Counted from the stretch's first letter, positions 32,982 through 41,361 are shown. The stretch: 64,000 nt of DNA from Methylobacterium sp. J-070 (GCF_022829385.1 NZ_JAKSXX010000165.1:1-64000); one strand, 5' to 3'. Notes: generated by a model not told the origin, from the letters alone. Numbers and translations: made by a program.

Positions 32982-35453
32982 TCAGATGTCGTCCATTTGG
33001 GCTGGGCGGTGGCGTGAGATCGTGACGCCCCGGAACAGGCCGTCCATGTCGTGGTCGACCTTCGTGCCGGGGGGCGCGCCCGAGAGCTTGATGTGCAGGG
33101 TGCCCTTGCCGCCGGCACCCGAGCCACCTGGCATCTGCATCGTCTGGCCCGCGCCAGGCGCGCCGCGCCCGTAGAACCGGTCCATCAGGGCGTCACCAGC
33201 ATCCTTGGACGGCTTCGCATCCGCCTTGGTCCAGGGCTTCAGCTGCTTGATGCTGTCCCCGCCGGCCGGCGAGCCGCGATCCATGACGACGCCCGGCACG
33301 CTCGGATCGCCGGCCATGGATTTCGGCTTCATCACCCGCGGCGCACCGTTCGGGAAGTAGTCTCCATCCGCCTGGGTCGGCGGCTTCGCCTCCGCCGTGT
33401 CCACCGCCGGGCCCGGAGGGTTCGACGCGTCGCGGCGCAGGCGGTTCAGGAACGGCCGGCGGATCGCGTAGGCAAGGCCGTGCTCGCGCGGGTTCTCGTA
33501 GCTCTGGATGCCCGCCCACAGCGACTGCTCCCCGGTCTGCGCGCCCCGGACGCGGTTGTAGGCCCCGCGGTACCGGCCCAGCATCTCCCGCCGGTACATC
33601 TCCTGCTGCACCGACCTGTCCCGCCAGTCCTTGCCCATCTCGGTCGCGAGCGCCCGGAGGCGCGGGAAACGGTCGTTGCCCTTGGCGTCGCTCCACTGGA
33701 CCGTGCCGAAGGCGTGCGGCACGCCGCGGGCGTCCTTGTCGCCCATCGCGCCGGGGTTCAGGTTCAACCCGCTCTCGCCCTGCATCATGGCGACCTGGCC
33801 GCGGGCCTGCTCGTCCGTGTAGCCCATCCCGCCCTGGTCGACGGGCTTGCGGAAGAACTCCATCCAGGAGGCCACGTTCTGGCGGCCGGCGGCCGTCATG
33901 CCGGTGCGGGCCGCCCGGCGGCCGTCGTTGCCGCTGTAGCCGCCTGGCGGGTCGCTGGGAGGCGAGCTGTGGCCCGGTACGGCGGGCTTCGATCCGAACG
34001 GCCGCCCCCGCATGCCCTCGCCGATCGACGGGGCCGCCGGCACGTCCCGGGGAGCATCGGGGCCACCGCCGCCAGAGCCGCCGCCGGGGCCGCCATAGAC
34101 GCCAGCGCCGCCGAACGAGCGCGGCATGCCGGAGCCTGAGCCGCCGAACGAAGCCTTCTGGATCAGGCCGCCCATGCCGCCAGGAGCCTCGAAGCTCGAC
34201 GGCTGCGCCGTCGCACCCTGCTCGCGAAGCTTCTGCAGCTCGTCGCCGACCCGCTTCAGCTCCTCGATCATGCGCGTGTGCTTGCGCTCGTAATCGCCGT
34301 CCCGGGGGCCCTGCTCCAGGAGGTCGAGCTGCCGCTGCACCTGTGTGCGGCGGCCCTCCAGGCCCTGCCGTGGCGAGGGCGGGATCGCGGTAGGGGCGGG
34401 CCCCGTGTCGGTGGGGATGCCATCGGCCTGGTACGCGCCGCCACCCTCGCGGGACCGGCGGAGCTCCGCGTCCAGGCGCGCGACCTCGCGGCTCAGGCGC
34501 TCGATCTTGGCCGCGGCGCTCGGGTCGCCTTCGGCATGGTCCTTCAGGTAGTCGATCCGGGCCTGTTTCCGGTCGCGCTGCGCCGTCAGGCTCTTGTCGA
34601 CGCCCTGCTCGTTCCCGCGCAGACCCTTCTGCTCGGCGCTGTCGAACAGCGTGACGACGCTCTTCAGGAGCGGCGTGAGGGCCCAGACCTTCGATTTCTC
34701 GACCGCCGCGTTCCAGCGGCCGACCATGTCCTCGAACTCCTTGGCCGCCTGCTTCGCCTCGGGCGTGATGTCGGCGACGGACTGGCGGATCTCCTGGAGC
34801 TTCTTGCCTGCCTGCTGGCCGTACTCCTGGATGATCTTGTCGATTTCCTCGGTACCGAAGAACATTGTCAGGACGCGGCGGCGCGCCTCCAGGTTGCTGA
34901 TCTTCGGCAGATCCTCGAACAGCTTGTTCATCATCTCTTCGACGGAGCCGGCCGCCTTGAGATCGTTGAGCAGCCAGCCGAGGTTCATCCCCGGCAGTTC
35001 CTGCATCGCCTCGCTGTAGCCGCGCTTCAGCCTCGTGGCGGCGCGGGAGAAGTTGTCGGCCGCCCCAAGCATGGTCTGCCCGGAGATACCGACGCGCTCG
35101 CCCATATTCTCCAGGGCCTGGAGCGTCTTCACCGTGATCCCGGTCTGCTTCGACAGGATGTCGAGGGACTGGGTGTTCTGGCTGAAGCTGCGCATGGCAC
35201 CGCCCAGCGCGCCGATCGACAGCGCCGCACCGCCGCCGGCGATGCCCAGCGCGGCCAGCGGCGAGGCGAAGGTCGACAGGGCGGAGCTGGTCTGGCCCAG
35301 GACGCCCTTGAAGGCGTCCCACTCCTTGCGCATGCCGGTCGCCGCGCCCTTCGTGCCGTCGGCCGCGCGCTTCAGAACACCCTCGACCTTGCCGAGGGGG
35401 CCGGTGACCTGATCGTCCAGCGTCGCGACGATCTTCAACTTGTCGTCGGCCAT
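32982..35453 (-). CDS. Tail tape-measure protein with lysozyme-like domain, 823 aa
   Basis: The N-terminal region (KIVATLDDQVTGPLGKVEGV, a hydrophobic Gly/Ala helix at about 60-90, then QTGITVKTLQALENMGERVG) is typical of tape-measure proteins. A coiled-coil charged region (about 290-410) and a Gly/Pro/Ser linker (about 430-520) follow. Residues about 535-680 (NVASWMEFFRKPVDQGGMGY, TDEQARGQVAMMQGESGLN, AFGTVQWSDAKGNDRFPRL) match phage tail lysozyme domains that open murein during injection. At 823 aa the tail would be about 120 nm at 1.5 angstrom per residue (a standard rule of thumb). Confidence 0.92.
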   Translation of the reverse strand: MADDKLKIVATLDDQVTGPLGKVEGVLKRAADGTKGAATGMRKEWDAFKGVLGQTSSALSTFASPLAALGIAGGGAALSIGALGGAMRSFSQNTQSLDILSKQTGITVKTLQALENMGERVGISGQTMLGAADNFSRAATRLKRGYSEAMQELPGMNLGWLLNDLKAAGSVEEMMNKLFEDLPKISNLEARRRVLTMFFGTEEIDKIIQEYGQQAGKKLQEIRQSVADITPEAKQAAKEFEDMVGRWNAAVEKSKVWALTPLLKSVVTLFDSAEQKGLRGNEQGVDKSLTAQRDRKQARIDYLKDHAEGDPSAAAKIERLSREVARLDAELRRSREGGGAYQADGIPTDTGPAPTAIPPSPRQGLEGRRTQVQRQLDLLEQGPRDGDYERKHTRMIEELKRVGDELQKLREQGATAQPSSFEAPGGMGGLIQKASFGGSGSGMPRSFGGAGVYGGPGGGSGGGGPDAPRDVPAAPSIGEGMRGRPFGSKPAVPGHSSPPSDPPGGYSGNDGRRAARTGMTAAGRQNVASWMEFFRKPVDQGGMGYTDEQARGQVAMMQGESGLNLNPGAMGDKDARGVPHAFGTVQWSDAKGNDRFPRLRALATEMGKDWRDRSVQQEMYRREMLGRYRGAYNRVRGAQTGEQSLWAGIQSYENPREHGLAYAIRRPFLNRLRRDASNPPGPAVDTAEAKPPTQADGDYFPNGAPRVMKPKSMAGDPSVPGVVMDRGSPAGGDSIKQLKPWTKADAKPSKDAGDALMDRFYGRGAPGAGQTMQMPGGSGAGGKGTLHIKLSGAPPGTKVDHDMDGLFRGVTISRHRPAQMDDI

Positions 35454-35516
35454 GGCCTGTCCTGTCCGTGGGCGAGGGTGTGCGGGCCGCGCGGGTGGCG
35501 CGCGGCCTCGTGTGGG

Positions 35517-35995
35517 TCAGTCGTCGTCGGCGGCGAGGCCGTCCGCGGCCGGACGTGGCGTCATCGCCAGCATGCGCCCTTCGATGAAGGCGAGCTGCCG
35601 AGGAGTGAGCTGATCCGGCGGGATCGAGAATGGCCACGACCGGTTCCAGAGCATCCCGTGGCGGATGATCTGATCGAGCCGAGCGGTCAGGCCGCCGCCT
35701 TGCTGAAAAAACGGCTGAGCCGGGCGGACAGGGCGATGATGTCGGCGGCCGGGATCTTGTCGACGAAGGGCGGCGGGGTAACGGCGAGGCGCGCCACGAG
35801 CGGGCGAACCTGCTCGGCCGAGAGGCCCGTCAGCAGATCGAACTCGAAGGCATCCTTGGCGGTGGGCTCCTGGAGGACGAGCACCTGTGACAGCCCCTCG
35901 GGCATCTCGACGGCGCGGGACAGCGGGAACTCGTACGGCCAGGCGGTGATCTCCGAGATCTTGGCCGGCGCGGGGGCGGCGGTGTCGTTCGACAT
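35517..35995 (-). CDS. Tail assembly chaperone, -1 frameshift fusion (gpE-E'-like), 159 aa
   Basis: After residue 97 (TTC at 35,707-35,705), a -1 slip re-reads base 35,705. Translation then continues for 62 codons to TGA at 35,519-35,517: QQGGGLTARLDQIIRHGMLW, NRSWPFSIPPDQLTPRQLAF, IEGRMLAMTPRPAADGLAAD. This frame has no start codon of its own before the core sequence, is open, and fills the gap to the tape-measure gene. The arrangement is the conserved frameshift of long-tailed phages (lambda G/GT, P2 E/E+E'). Frameshifting is inferred from sequence. Confidence 0.78.
35687..35995 (-). CDS. Tail assembly chaperone, short form (gpE-like), 102 aa
   Basis: GGAGA precedes the ATG. The sequence ITAWPYEFPLSRAVEMPEGL, LVLQEPTAKDAFEFDLLTGL and LSRFFSKAAA matches Mu gp41/P2 gpE-type tail assembly proteins: 'V.L.EPT..D...F.L..G' followed by a helical end. 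It lies directly upstream of the tape measure, as expected. Near its end the codons CGT TTT TTC form a -1 slippery heptamer, giving a second, longer product. It should coat the tape measure before tube polymerisation. Confidence 0.85.
   Translation of the reverse strand: MSNDTAAPAPAKISEITAWPYEFPLSRAVEMPEGLSQVLVLQEPTAKDAFEFDLLTGLSAEQVRPLVARLAVTPPPFVDKIPAADIIALSARLSRFFSKAAA
35705..35711 (-). promoter_or_regulatory. Slippery heptamer for -1 ribosomal frameshift
   Basis: On the coding strand this is T TTT TTC in the zero frame of the chaperone gene, five codons before its stop. It fits the X XXY YYZ rule with all six T's in place and differs from the P2 site (T TTT TTG) only at the last base. 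GC-rich sequence follows that could form a stimulatory structure. Confidence 0.78.
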
Positions 35996-36128
35996 GGATC
36001 GGTCTCCGATGGGTGGGCCCGGCACGGGCGTGCGGGGGCGTTTCCGGGGCCGTGGGCGGCCCGGATGGTCGGAGGCGGCGGGCGCCGCCGGATAGGTCGG
36101 AAGGGCTGTGCGGCGCGCCTACGCGCCG

Positions 36129-36683
36129 TCAGAGCTGTTCATCTTCGGACGGCTCGGCGAGATCGTCCGCCAGGCCGGCCAGCTGCAGATCCCAGAGGCG
36201 GCGCAGCTCCTCGCGGGCGGCCCTCATGCCGCGGTTCCACTCGGCCTCGCACATGGTCCGGATCTCGTGAGGGTTCGTCATCTGGCAGCACCGTGCCGCG
36301 ATCTTGCTGATGGCGGTGTCCCCGCCCTGTTTCACGGCCTGGGCGAACTGGGCCATGGTGTCCTTTGCGTCGGCCGTATGCACGACGGTCCGCAGCTTCT
36401 CATCGAGCTCGATCTCGGCAATGCGCGCGATCGCCACCGCGCGGCGGCGATCCGCCTCTTCGCGAGTGATCATGTCGCCGCCCCCGCTGTAGGGCGCGAC
36501 CGCATCGGCGACAGCGCGCTCGATGCGCCAACGCATGATCTCCGGGAGCGCGAGCTTCCACTCGACGCCGCGCGAGCGGTCGGCCTTCTCGACAGAGGGG
36601 CAGCCCTCGCGTAGCCATTCGGCCAGCGTGTTCCTGTGCAGCCCCAGCAGGGTTGCGGCCTCGCTAAGGCTATGCGTCTGCAT
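36129..36683 (-). CDS. Small terminase-like protein (Nu1/DUF1441 type), 184 aa
   Basis: GGAGGG lies eight bases before the ATG. The N-terminal winged helix-turn-helix (HSLSEAATLLGLHRNTLAEW, LREGCPSVEKADRSRGVEWK) is the Nu1/gpNu1-type DNA-binding domain ('S..EAA.LLG.....L..WL..G.P'). The helical region after residue 80 (ITREEADRRRAVAIARIAEI, ELDEKLRTVV) matches the assembly region of such proteins. It would recognise the packaging site. No large terminase follows, so it could only act with a helper phage's motor, or it is a relic. Confidence 0.8.
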   Translation of the reverse strand: MQTHSLSEAATLLGLHRNTLAEWLREGCPSVEKADRSRGVEWKLALPEIMRWRIERAVADAVAPYSGGGDMITREEADRRRAVAIARIAEIELDEKLRTVVHTADAKDTMAQFAQAVKQGGDTAISKIAARCCQMTNPHEIRTMCEAEWNRGMRAAREELRRLWDLQLAGLADDLAEPSEDEQL

Positions 36684-36820
36684 GCGATTTCCCTCCGCAC
36701 CAGGGGGGTGCTGATGCTGCCAACGGTTTGAAAATTTCAGAAACGGACACCCGGTGGGGTCCGAATTCCCCCCACCCGGCACCCGCCTCCGGAAGAACCT
36801 AGGATTTTGATCCTGGTGCA

Positions 36821-37345
36821 CTACCGCTTTCCAAGGGTGCGTTGCGCCTCTCGGGCCCCGCGGGACACCTCCTTGTTGAAGCTCGGCTGCTCGTGGAGCG
36901 CACGAGCGCCTGGCTTGCCCTGCCGCTCCTTCAGCGCTTGACGGAACTCGCGTACGGACGTGCCGTACTCGATGTGCCGGCGGCCGAAATTCGGCAGGCC
37001 GGCCGCGCGTGCGAGCTCCATCACCTTCGCCGAGCGAGCCCTGTCGGCATCCACGGCGGCGCGAATGGCAGCACGGCGACCACGGCGGCCGGCGCGCTCG
37101 TCGGCCTTCTCGCCGTCCTGGTCCTCGTCGTCGTCGCGGTCCTCATCATCGGCGACGTCATCGAGGGCATCGTCCGTATCGTCGTCGCGGCCCGGGGTGG
37201 TGGCCAGGTCCTCCAGCTTCTTGTCGGTACCCTCGTCCTGATCCTCATCGCGGGACTTGCCGGCACGGGCGAGTAGGCGTCGGGCATCCTCGGCGGCGGC
37301 AAGGGCCTCAGGGCTGTTGGCGGACAAGCTGTAACGGTTCGTCAT
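36821..37345 (-). CDS. Acidic phage protein, possible scaffold-like remnant, 174 aa
   Basis: Start MTNRYSLSANSPEALAAAED; the middle is a run of Asp/Glu (about 50-95, DDVADDEDRDDDEDQDGEK). The C-terminus has ADRARSAKVMELARAAGLPN, FGRRHIEYGTSVREFRQALK. That helical end resembles the tail of phage S49-type prohead proteases/scaffolds ('ER.R...I......G......I..G.(S/T)..E.R..L'). No protease domain is present, so it may be a stand-alone scaffold or a decayed head gene. The assignment is tentative. Confidence 0.55.
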   Translation of the reverse strand: MTNRYSLSANSPEALAAAEDARRLLARAGKSRDEDQDEGTDKKLEDLATTPGRDDDTDDALDDVADDEDRDDDEDQDGEKADERAGRRGRRAAIRAAVDADRARSAKVMELARAAGLPNFGRRHIEYGTSVREFRQALKERQGKPGARALHEQPSFNKEVSRGAREAQRTLGKR

Positions 37346-37385
37346 GGTCGTGCTCTCTGTAGGTGTAGCGGTGAGTGCGCAGGGG

Positions 37386-38192
37386 TCAGGACTTGGCCGG
37401 CGGCCAGAACGGCGCGTCGTTCCAGGCAAGCCCGGGTACGACGGCGGTGCGGATGAGCGAGGGGGCAGCGACGGCGGCCGAGGCCTCGACGTAGACCTGG
37501 CGCTCGCGCAGCTCCGTGCGCATGCCACCGTCCGATCCGGTGTTGCCGTAGCCGCTGACGCTGATCGCGGGGCTGCCGTCGTCCGGACCAAGGGAGCGAC
37601 CGCCCGCGACGCGGATCGGCGGCTTCGTCTCCTGTCCGTGCTCGTCCACCAGGACCTCGACGGTGCGGATCTCATGGCGGGCGGGCTTCGAGGGCAGGCT
37701 GCGGAATGCGTCGGGATCGAGCGGGCCGGCATCCTGCGGACGATCGGCGTTGGCAGCGTCGACCACGGCGTGCAGCTCGGCGAGACGGGACAGGATATCG
37801 GCCAGCTCCGCGGCGGCCGGGCCGTACTCCTCCCGCATGATCCGCTCGGCCTCGGCCGCAGCCTTCTTGCCAGCGGCGTAGCGGCGGCGGCGCTCCGGCT
37901 CCCTGGCGGCCTGGCGGGCTTCCTCCTCGGCCAGACGGCGCTCGGCGGTGGTCACGATGGCGTCGGCGCGTTCGGCCCGGATCCGGGCGGCGCTGATCGC
38001 GGCGTCCTTCTTGGCGATGGCGTCGACCGTGGCGCTCGCCAGCATGGCGCTGCGCTGGCTCACCTGGCTGCGGACCTGAGCGTCAGCCTCCTGGCGCTCG
38101 ACGCGCCAGCGATCGAGGTCCCGCGTGTTGTTGATGACGGACGGAAGGGGCGCGTCGGGACGCTCTACCCGAATGAGAACTTTCGCGGTCAT
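37386..38192 (-). CDS. Coiled-coil phage protein of unknown function, 268 aa
   Basis: GAAAGG precedes the ATG at 38,192; a further 86 upstream codons are open but Arg/Pro rich. Residues about 30-130 form a long charged coiled coil (VERQEADAQVRSQVSQRSAM, AERRLAEEEARQAAREPERR, AAAEAERIMREEYGPAAAEL). The C-terminal 110 residues look beta-rich (IRTVEVLVDEHGQETKPPIR, AISVSGYGNTGSDGGMRTEL). It lies 40 bp upstream of the acidic protein gene, in the place where head genes would be expected. I do not recognise it. Confidence 0.6.
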   Translation of the reverse strand: MTAKVLIRVERPDAPLPSVINNTRDLDRWRVERQEADAQVRSQVSQRSAMLASATVDAIAKKDAAISAARIRAERADAIVTTAERRLAEEEARQAAREPERRRRYAAGKKAAAEAERIMREEYGPAAAELADILSRLAELHAVVDAANADRPQDAGPLDPDAFRSLPSKPARHEIRTVEVLVDEHGQETKPPIRVAGGRSLGPDDGSPAISVSGYGNTGSDGGMRTELRERQVYVEASAAVAAPSLIRTAVVPGLAWNDAPFWPPAKS

Positions 38193-38573
38193 GGGATGCC
38201 TTTCAGGCTCGGTTCGGTGAGTGCGGCCCGCGCACGGCTTGACCCCATCCGTGGCAACCAAGCCGACGCGAGGCGGGGAGCTGTGCTGTCTGGTGTTCGG
38301 GGGGGCCGCGGGCCCCGTCAGAAAGCGCCTCGCGCCACTTCTGCCGGCCGCTCGGGCCGGATCCTGTGCGGGCCGCCGGCGGCCATCACCCCGAGGAGAG
38401 ACAAGAGGGGGGCCAGCCGGCGGTCCTAACCGAGCGCACCGGATCCCCACCCGCCGCGCTCGGTATCTCTGTTGCGGACCGCCGATAGCTCCTGAAGCCC
38501 GCGACAGCTGGGCTACCGGCGGTCCTGGCCGAGCGCGGCGGCGTCCTCCCGCCCCGCCCGGATCTCTATGCCG
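38193..38573. repeat. Non-coding region with a near-repeat beside recombinase 2
   Basis: This 381-bp gap carries CCGGCGGTCCTAACCGAGCGC (38,417-38,437, 19 of 21 bases matching the second copy at 38,516-38,536, which has GG for AA). The first copy is followed by an inverted GCGCTCGG (38,456-38,463), so a stem-loop is possible. The two copies are 99 bp apart and directly precede the 3' end of the second recombinase. They may be its recombination sites or a regulatory repeat. No ORF is convincing here. Confidence 0.5.
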
Positions 38574-39560
38574 TCAGAGGAAGCCCTTGCCGGCGTGATT
38601 GCGGAAGGCCTGCGCTCGGCGGTCGTAGACCTTGAGCGTGCCGACCTCGCGATGGCGGGTGACGTCCATCACCTTCAGGAGGTCAGCACCCGCCTCCAGA
38701 GCGGAGGTGACGAACCCGGCTCGAAGCGAATGACCCGAGAAAAGCTTCGGATCGAGGCCGGCTGCCGCGGCGCGATCCTTGACGATCTGCGCCACCGAAC
38801 CCGTCGCCAGCGCCGCGGCGATGACGCGGCCGCCCTTCCCGAGCGGCCGGAATACGGGACCCTCGGTGATCGCAGCGGCATCGAGCCAGGCGTCGAGCGC
38901 CTGGACTGGCCGGAGCCTAGAGCCGGCCGGAACGGCGACGACGTGGCCAGCGCCCTCCTGGTCCGTCTTCGAGCGCGTGATGTGGACGAGTACGCCCTCG
39001 TCCGTGCGCTCCAGGTCCTCGACGTGCAGCGCCACAAGCTCGGACCGGCGAAGGGCGGCCGCGAAGCCGATGAGCAGCAGCGCGCGATCGCGCTTGCCTA
39101 CCAGCGTGTCGGGGATCTTCCGGAGCATCCGCTTCAATGCGTCGGCCGTCGCCGGCGCTTTCCGGGTGGCCTTCGTCCCGAGGCGACGGCGGATGCCCTT
39201 CACCGTCGTCCGGACGATCTCGCAGCTCGTAGGGGTCTCATAGCCGGCGGCGCGGTGCGCGCAGGCAATCGCGGCCACGTGCAGATCGATGGTCGACGCC
39301 TTGCGGCCTGAGGCGGCGAGGTGGCTGAGGTAGGCTGCCGTCGCCTCGGCGGTCGCTGGGAGCGGCTTGGCTATGCCGGCGGTCCCGCACCAGGCGCGGA
39401 ACGCATCGAACGCCCCACGGTAGACCTGGATGGTGCGATCGGCCTTCGAAGCGCCCGCGAACGCCTTGGCTCCGGCCAAGGCCTCCTCGAACGCCGGTGA
39501 GTACAGCACGATTTCAGCGCTCAAGCGCTCTGCCGGCGCGACCGGCACCGGCACATTCAT
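38574..39560 (-). CDS. Second tyrosine recombinase, 328 aa
   Basis: The active-site set is complete: AAALRRSELVALHVEDLE (Arg I), ITRSKTDQEGAG (Lys), SGHSLRAGFVTSALEAGA (His-x-x-Arg), VTRHREVGTLKVYDRRAQ (His box and Tyr). An N-terminal core-binding domain (VYRGAFDAFRAWCGTAGIAK, TAAYLSHLAASGRKASTIDL) precedes it. This plasmid/ICE-type integrase differs clearly from the integrase at the tRNA. Two recombinases in one element suggest a second function such as inversion or dimer resolution, or a nested insertion. The gene ends next to the repeat pair in the preceding gap. Confidence 0.9.
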   Translation of the reverse strand: MNVPVPVAPAERLSAEIVLYSPAFEEALAGAKAFAGASKADRTIQVYRGAFDAFRAWCGTAGIAKPLPATAEATAAYLSHLAASGRKASTIDLHVAAIACAHRAAGYETPTSCEIVRTTVKGIRRRLGTKATRKAPATADALKRMLRKIPDTLVGKRDRALLLIGFAAALRRSELVALHVEDLERTDEGVLVHITRSKTDQEGAGHVVAVPAGSRLRPVQALDAWLDAAAITEGPVFRPLGKGGRVIAAALATGSVAQIVKDRAAAAGLDPKLFSGHSLRAGFVTSALEAGADLLKVMDVTRHREVGTLKVYDRRAQAFRNHAGKGFL

Positions 39561-39622
39561 GGGATCTCTCGACGGTGGAGGAGCGGCCGATCAGGCGGCC
39601 GGATTGGTCACGACAAGCACGG

Positions 39623-40459
39623 TTATCGCGACCGGTTCTGTCTACGGATCGTCCCTTCGGACGCGGCCGATTTCGCATGTCCGCGATCGGGCATTCGAGC
39701 CCGCGCGCAACCCCGGCCGGCAGTCGGGTTCGAGCTCGTGCCGATCTTCAAGGCTGCGCCATCCGACCGGGCGGCGTTGACGTTGGCCGGGTCGGCCGAC
39801 ATCGCCTCATCCCGGCGATCCGGCACCAGGAAGCCCCACAGCTCGGCGAGGGATAGGAGGCCGCGGCGGAGGCGATCCAGGGCGACCGAGGCGGCGGCGC
39901 GGCTTCCGAAGCCGAGGTCCTGGCCGATGGCGTCGAGCGTCCGTTCGGCGATCACCACGCCGTGGACGACGGTCCAATCCGCCGGATGCACCTCGGCCTC
40001 GGCCCGGTAGAATGCCCGCCGGGAAGCCTCCATGGCTTCTGTGATGGTCCCGCGCTCCGACAAGTCGGAGTGCCCGTTCGAGCCGCCGTCGTTGGCCGCG
40101 CCGACGAACCCTGACAGACCGGCGCGGTAGTGGTGGTGGCGCAGCCGCTCGCCGGCCGCGTGCAGCAGACGGTTCCGGTCCGGGTCGGCTTCGTCCAGGC
40201 GGTTGCGGGCCGCCAACCCATCGAGGGGCACGGGCGCAAGCCGCACGATGCCCTCGCCTTGAACGATGGTGGCTGAGCCGGATCCGATGATCCGCACCCG
40301 GCCGCCGGCCTCGCGGACCGCCGTGAACCCGACCTTCGCCTGCCGCTCCGGCACGGAGTCCGCGTCCCGACCCGGCGTCGCGGTCGGCTCGGCCGCCAGC
40401 GCGCGCACGGTCGCGAGCGTGACCGGAGCCGCCTTGCGCTTCCGTCCTGCCCTGCGCAT
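39623..40459 (-). CDS. DUF6456-like protein, 278 aa
   Basis: The middle (about 85-215) resembles DUF6456 proteins. LDEADPDRNRLLHAAGERLR then HHHYRAGLSGFVGA aligns with their '...L....F.AGERLR.D...A.L......', and LDAIGQDLGFGSRAAASVAL, DRLRRGLLSLAELWGF matches the helical end that resembles a sigma/HTH fold. The N-terminus is basic (MRRAGRKRKAAPVTLATVRA), and the last 45 residues are low-complexity. Alphaproteobacterial phages carry such proteins near regulatory genes. Its start lies 18 bases beyond the preceding terminator, so its promoter is unclear. Confidence 0.6.
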   Translation of the reverse strand: MRRAGRKRKAAPVTLATVRALAAEPTATPGRDADSVPERQAKVGFTAVREAGGRVRIIGSGSATIVQGEGIVRLAPVPLDGLAARNRLDEADPDRNRLLHAAGERLRHHHYRAGLSGFVGAANDGGSNGHSDLSERGTITEAMEASRRAFYRAEAEVHPADWTVVHGVVIAERTLDAIGQDLGFGSRAAASVALDRLRRGLLSLAELWGFLVPDRRDEAMSADPANVNAARSDGAALKIGTSSNPTAGRGCARARMPDRGHAKSAASEGTIRRQNRSR

Positions 40460-40476
40460 GCCGACCTCCAGGCATT

Positions 40477-40508
40477 AAAAAAGCCCGCGCGGATCGCTCC
40501 GCCGGGCT
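40477..40508 (-). terminator. Terminator after the ATPase/TOPRIM-like operon
   Basis: On the minus strand AGCCCG-GCGGA pairs with TCCGC-G-CGGGCT around loop GCGA and is followed by TTTTTT. This is a clear rho-independent terminator for transcripts coming leftward from the TOPRIM-like gene, isolating that module from the rest of the element. Confidence 0.82.
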
Positions 40509-40707
40509 GATGTCTCGTTCGGCCGCACGTCGCGACCCTGCATTAATTCTGCATTTCAGCCCGCGAACTGTCAAGGTTTTGCGGACTGAAACCGCTGACA
40601 GCGCCACTGCCTACGATATACGACGACGCCGATCAAAGTCCCGTATGTTTTGCGCATGGCGGGTTTATTGATTGCGCATCAGACCAGCAGACCTAGACAA
40701 GAAGCTC

Positions 40708-41358
40708 TTATGCCGCCGCCTCTGCAACAACCGCTTCAATCTCCAGGCAAAATACATCGAATGAAGCCGATCGGCTTCGAGCGGTGGGTGATATCAAGTT
40801 TTGTTTTTTTATTTCCTCAGAAACGCGAAGACTATCTATTTCTGAGTAATCTTTACAAGCTTTCTGAGCTTTAGAACCAACAGGACGCAGATCTCTTTTG
40901 AGCCGCTCCTTAGAGTTTTCGATAACGCCAACGGCCCTTGCTCCATAATTTACACTGCGCCAGCAGCCTCTGACAGTTGCGAGAGCATTAGGGAAGAGCA
41001 TCCACCATGTCTCGATTTCCCAAGCTGGAGTAACTGCGATTGAACTGCTGATCCCCGCCTGCAAGAGAAGCTGTTTGAGTGCCTGAGCTTCAGCAACATG
41101 TGCCGGCTCGACTGCATCACAATCACGATGCACGACAGCAGTCACAAGAACATCTTTAGTCCTCTCGTTGCGCCACAGCGCGGCTATTTCCTCGGACATT
41201 TCTCGGCGCTTACCAGATTTTTCTGCATTTCTAGCGAGCACTAGAGGCCTACGCCGAGACTCCACCTTGGCGTTGGGTGCAAGCGAAGAGATAAGAACCG
41301 CAATCGCGCGCCTATCATTATCATCTTCTCCAAATACCAAGAACAAATTGCGCTTCAT
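40708..41358 (-). CDS. TOPRIM-like nuclease candidate (DUF4276-type), 216 aa
   Basis: The start MKRNLFLVFGEDDNDRRAI puts an acidic residue (Glu11) after a beta strand, as in TOPRIM motif 1. VLVTAVVHRDCDAVEP gives the DxD (Asp79, Asp81), and TPAWEIETWWMLFPN resembles the 'EIE.W(L/W)' after the DxD in DUF4276-type TOPRIM proteins. It starts three bases after the ATPase stop with GGAGG inside that gene's end, so both are made together. Split ATPase+TOPRIM pairs of this kind act in phage defence (for example PARIS-like and OLD-like systems). No known subtype is assignable by eye. GC is low for this genome. Confidence 0.72.
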   Translation of the reverse strand: MKRNLFLVFGEDDNDRRAIAVLISSLAPNAKVESRRRPLVLARNAEKSGKRREMSEEIAALWRNERTKDVLVTAVVHRDCDAVEPAHVAEAQALKQLLLQAGISSSIAVTPAWEIETWWMLFPNALATVRGCWRSVNYGARAVGVIENSKERLKRDLRPVGSKAQKACKDYSEIDSLRVSEEIKKQNLISPTARSRSASFDVFCLEIEAVVAEAAA

Positions 41359-41361
41359 GAT

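Noticed and set aside
33193..35637. An 814-codon minus-strand frame overlapping the tape measure
   Set aside because: It is a second frame over the same gene, Arg/Gly/Pro rich and without hydrophobic or coiled-coil pattern; the 823-aa frame has the lysozyme domain.
36798..36817. Short inverted repeat CCTAGGAT...ATCCTGG as a cos or pac site
   Set aside because: The arms are short and imperfect; the position upstream of the small terminase-like gene is suggestive, but that is not enough.
31867..38192. Tailocin (tail-like bacteriocin) interpretation
   Set aside because: Sheath, tube, baseplate wedge, fibre and lysis genes are absent, so no particle could be built from these genes alone.
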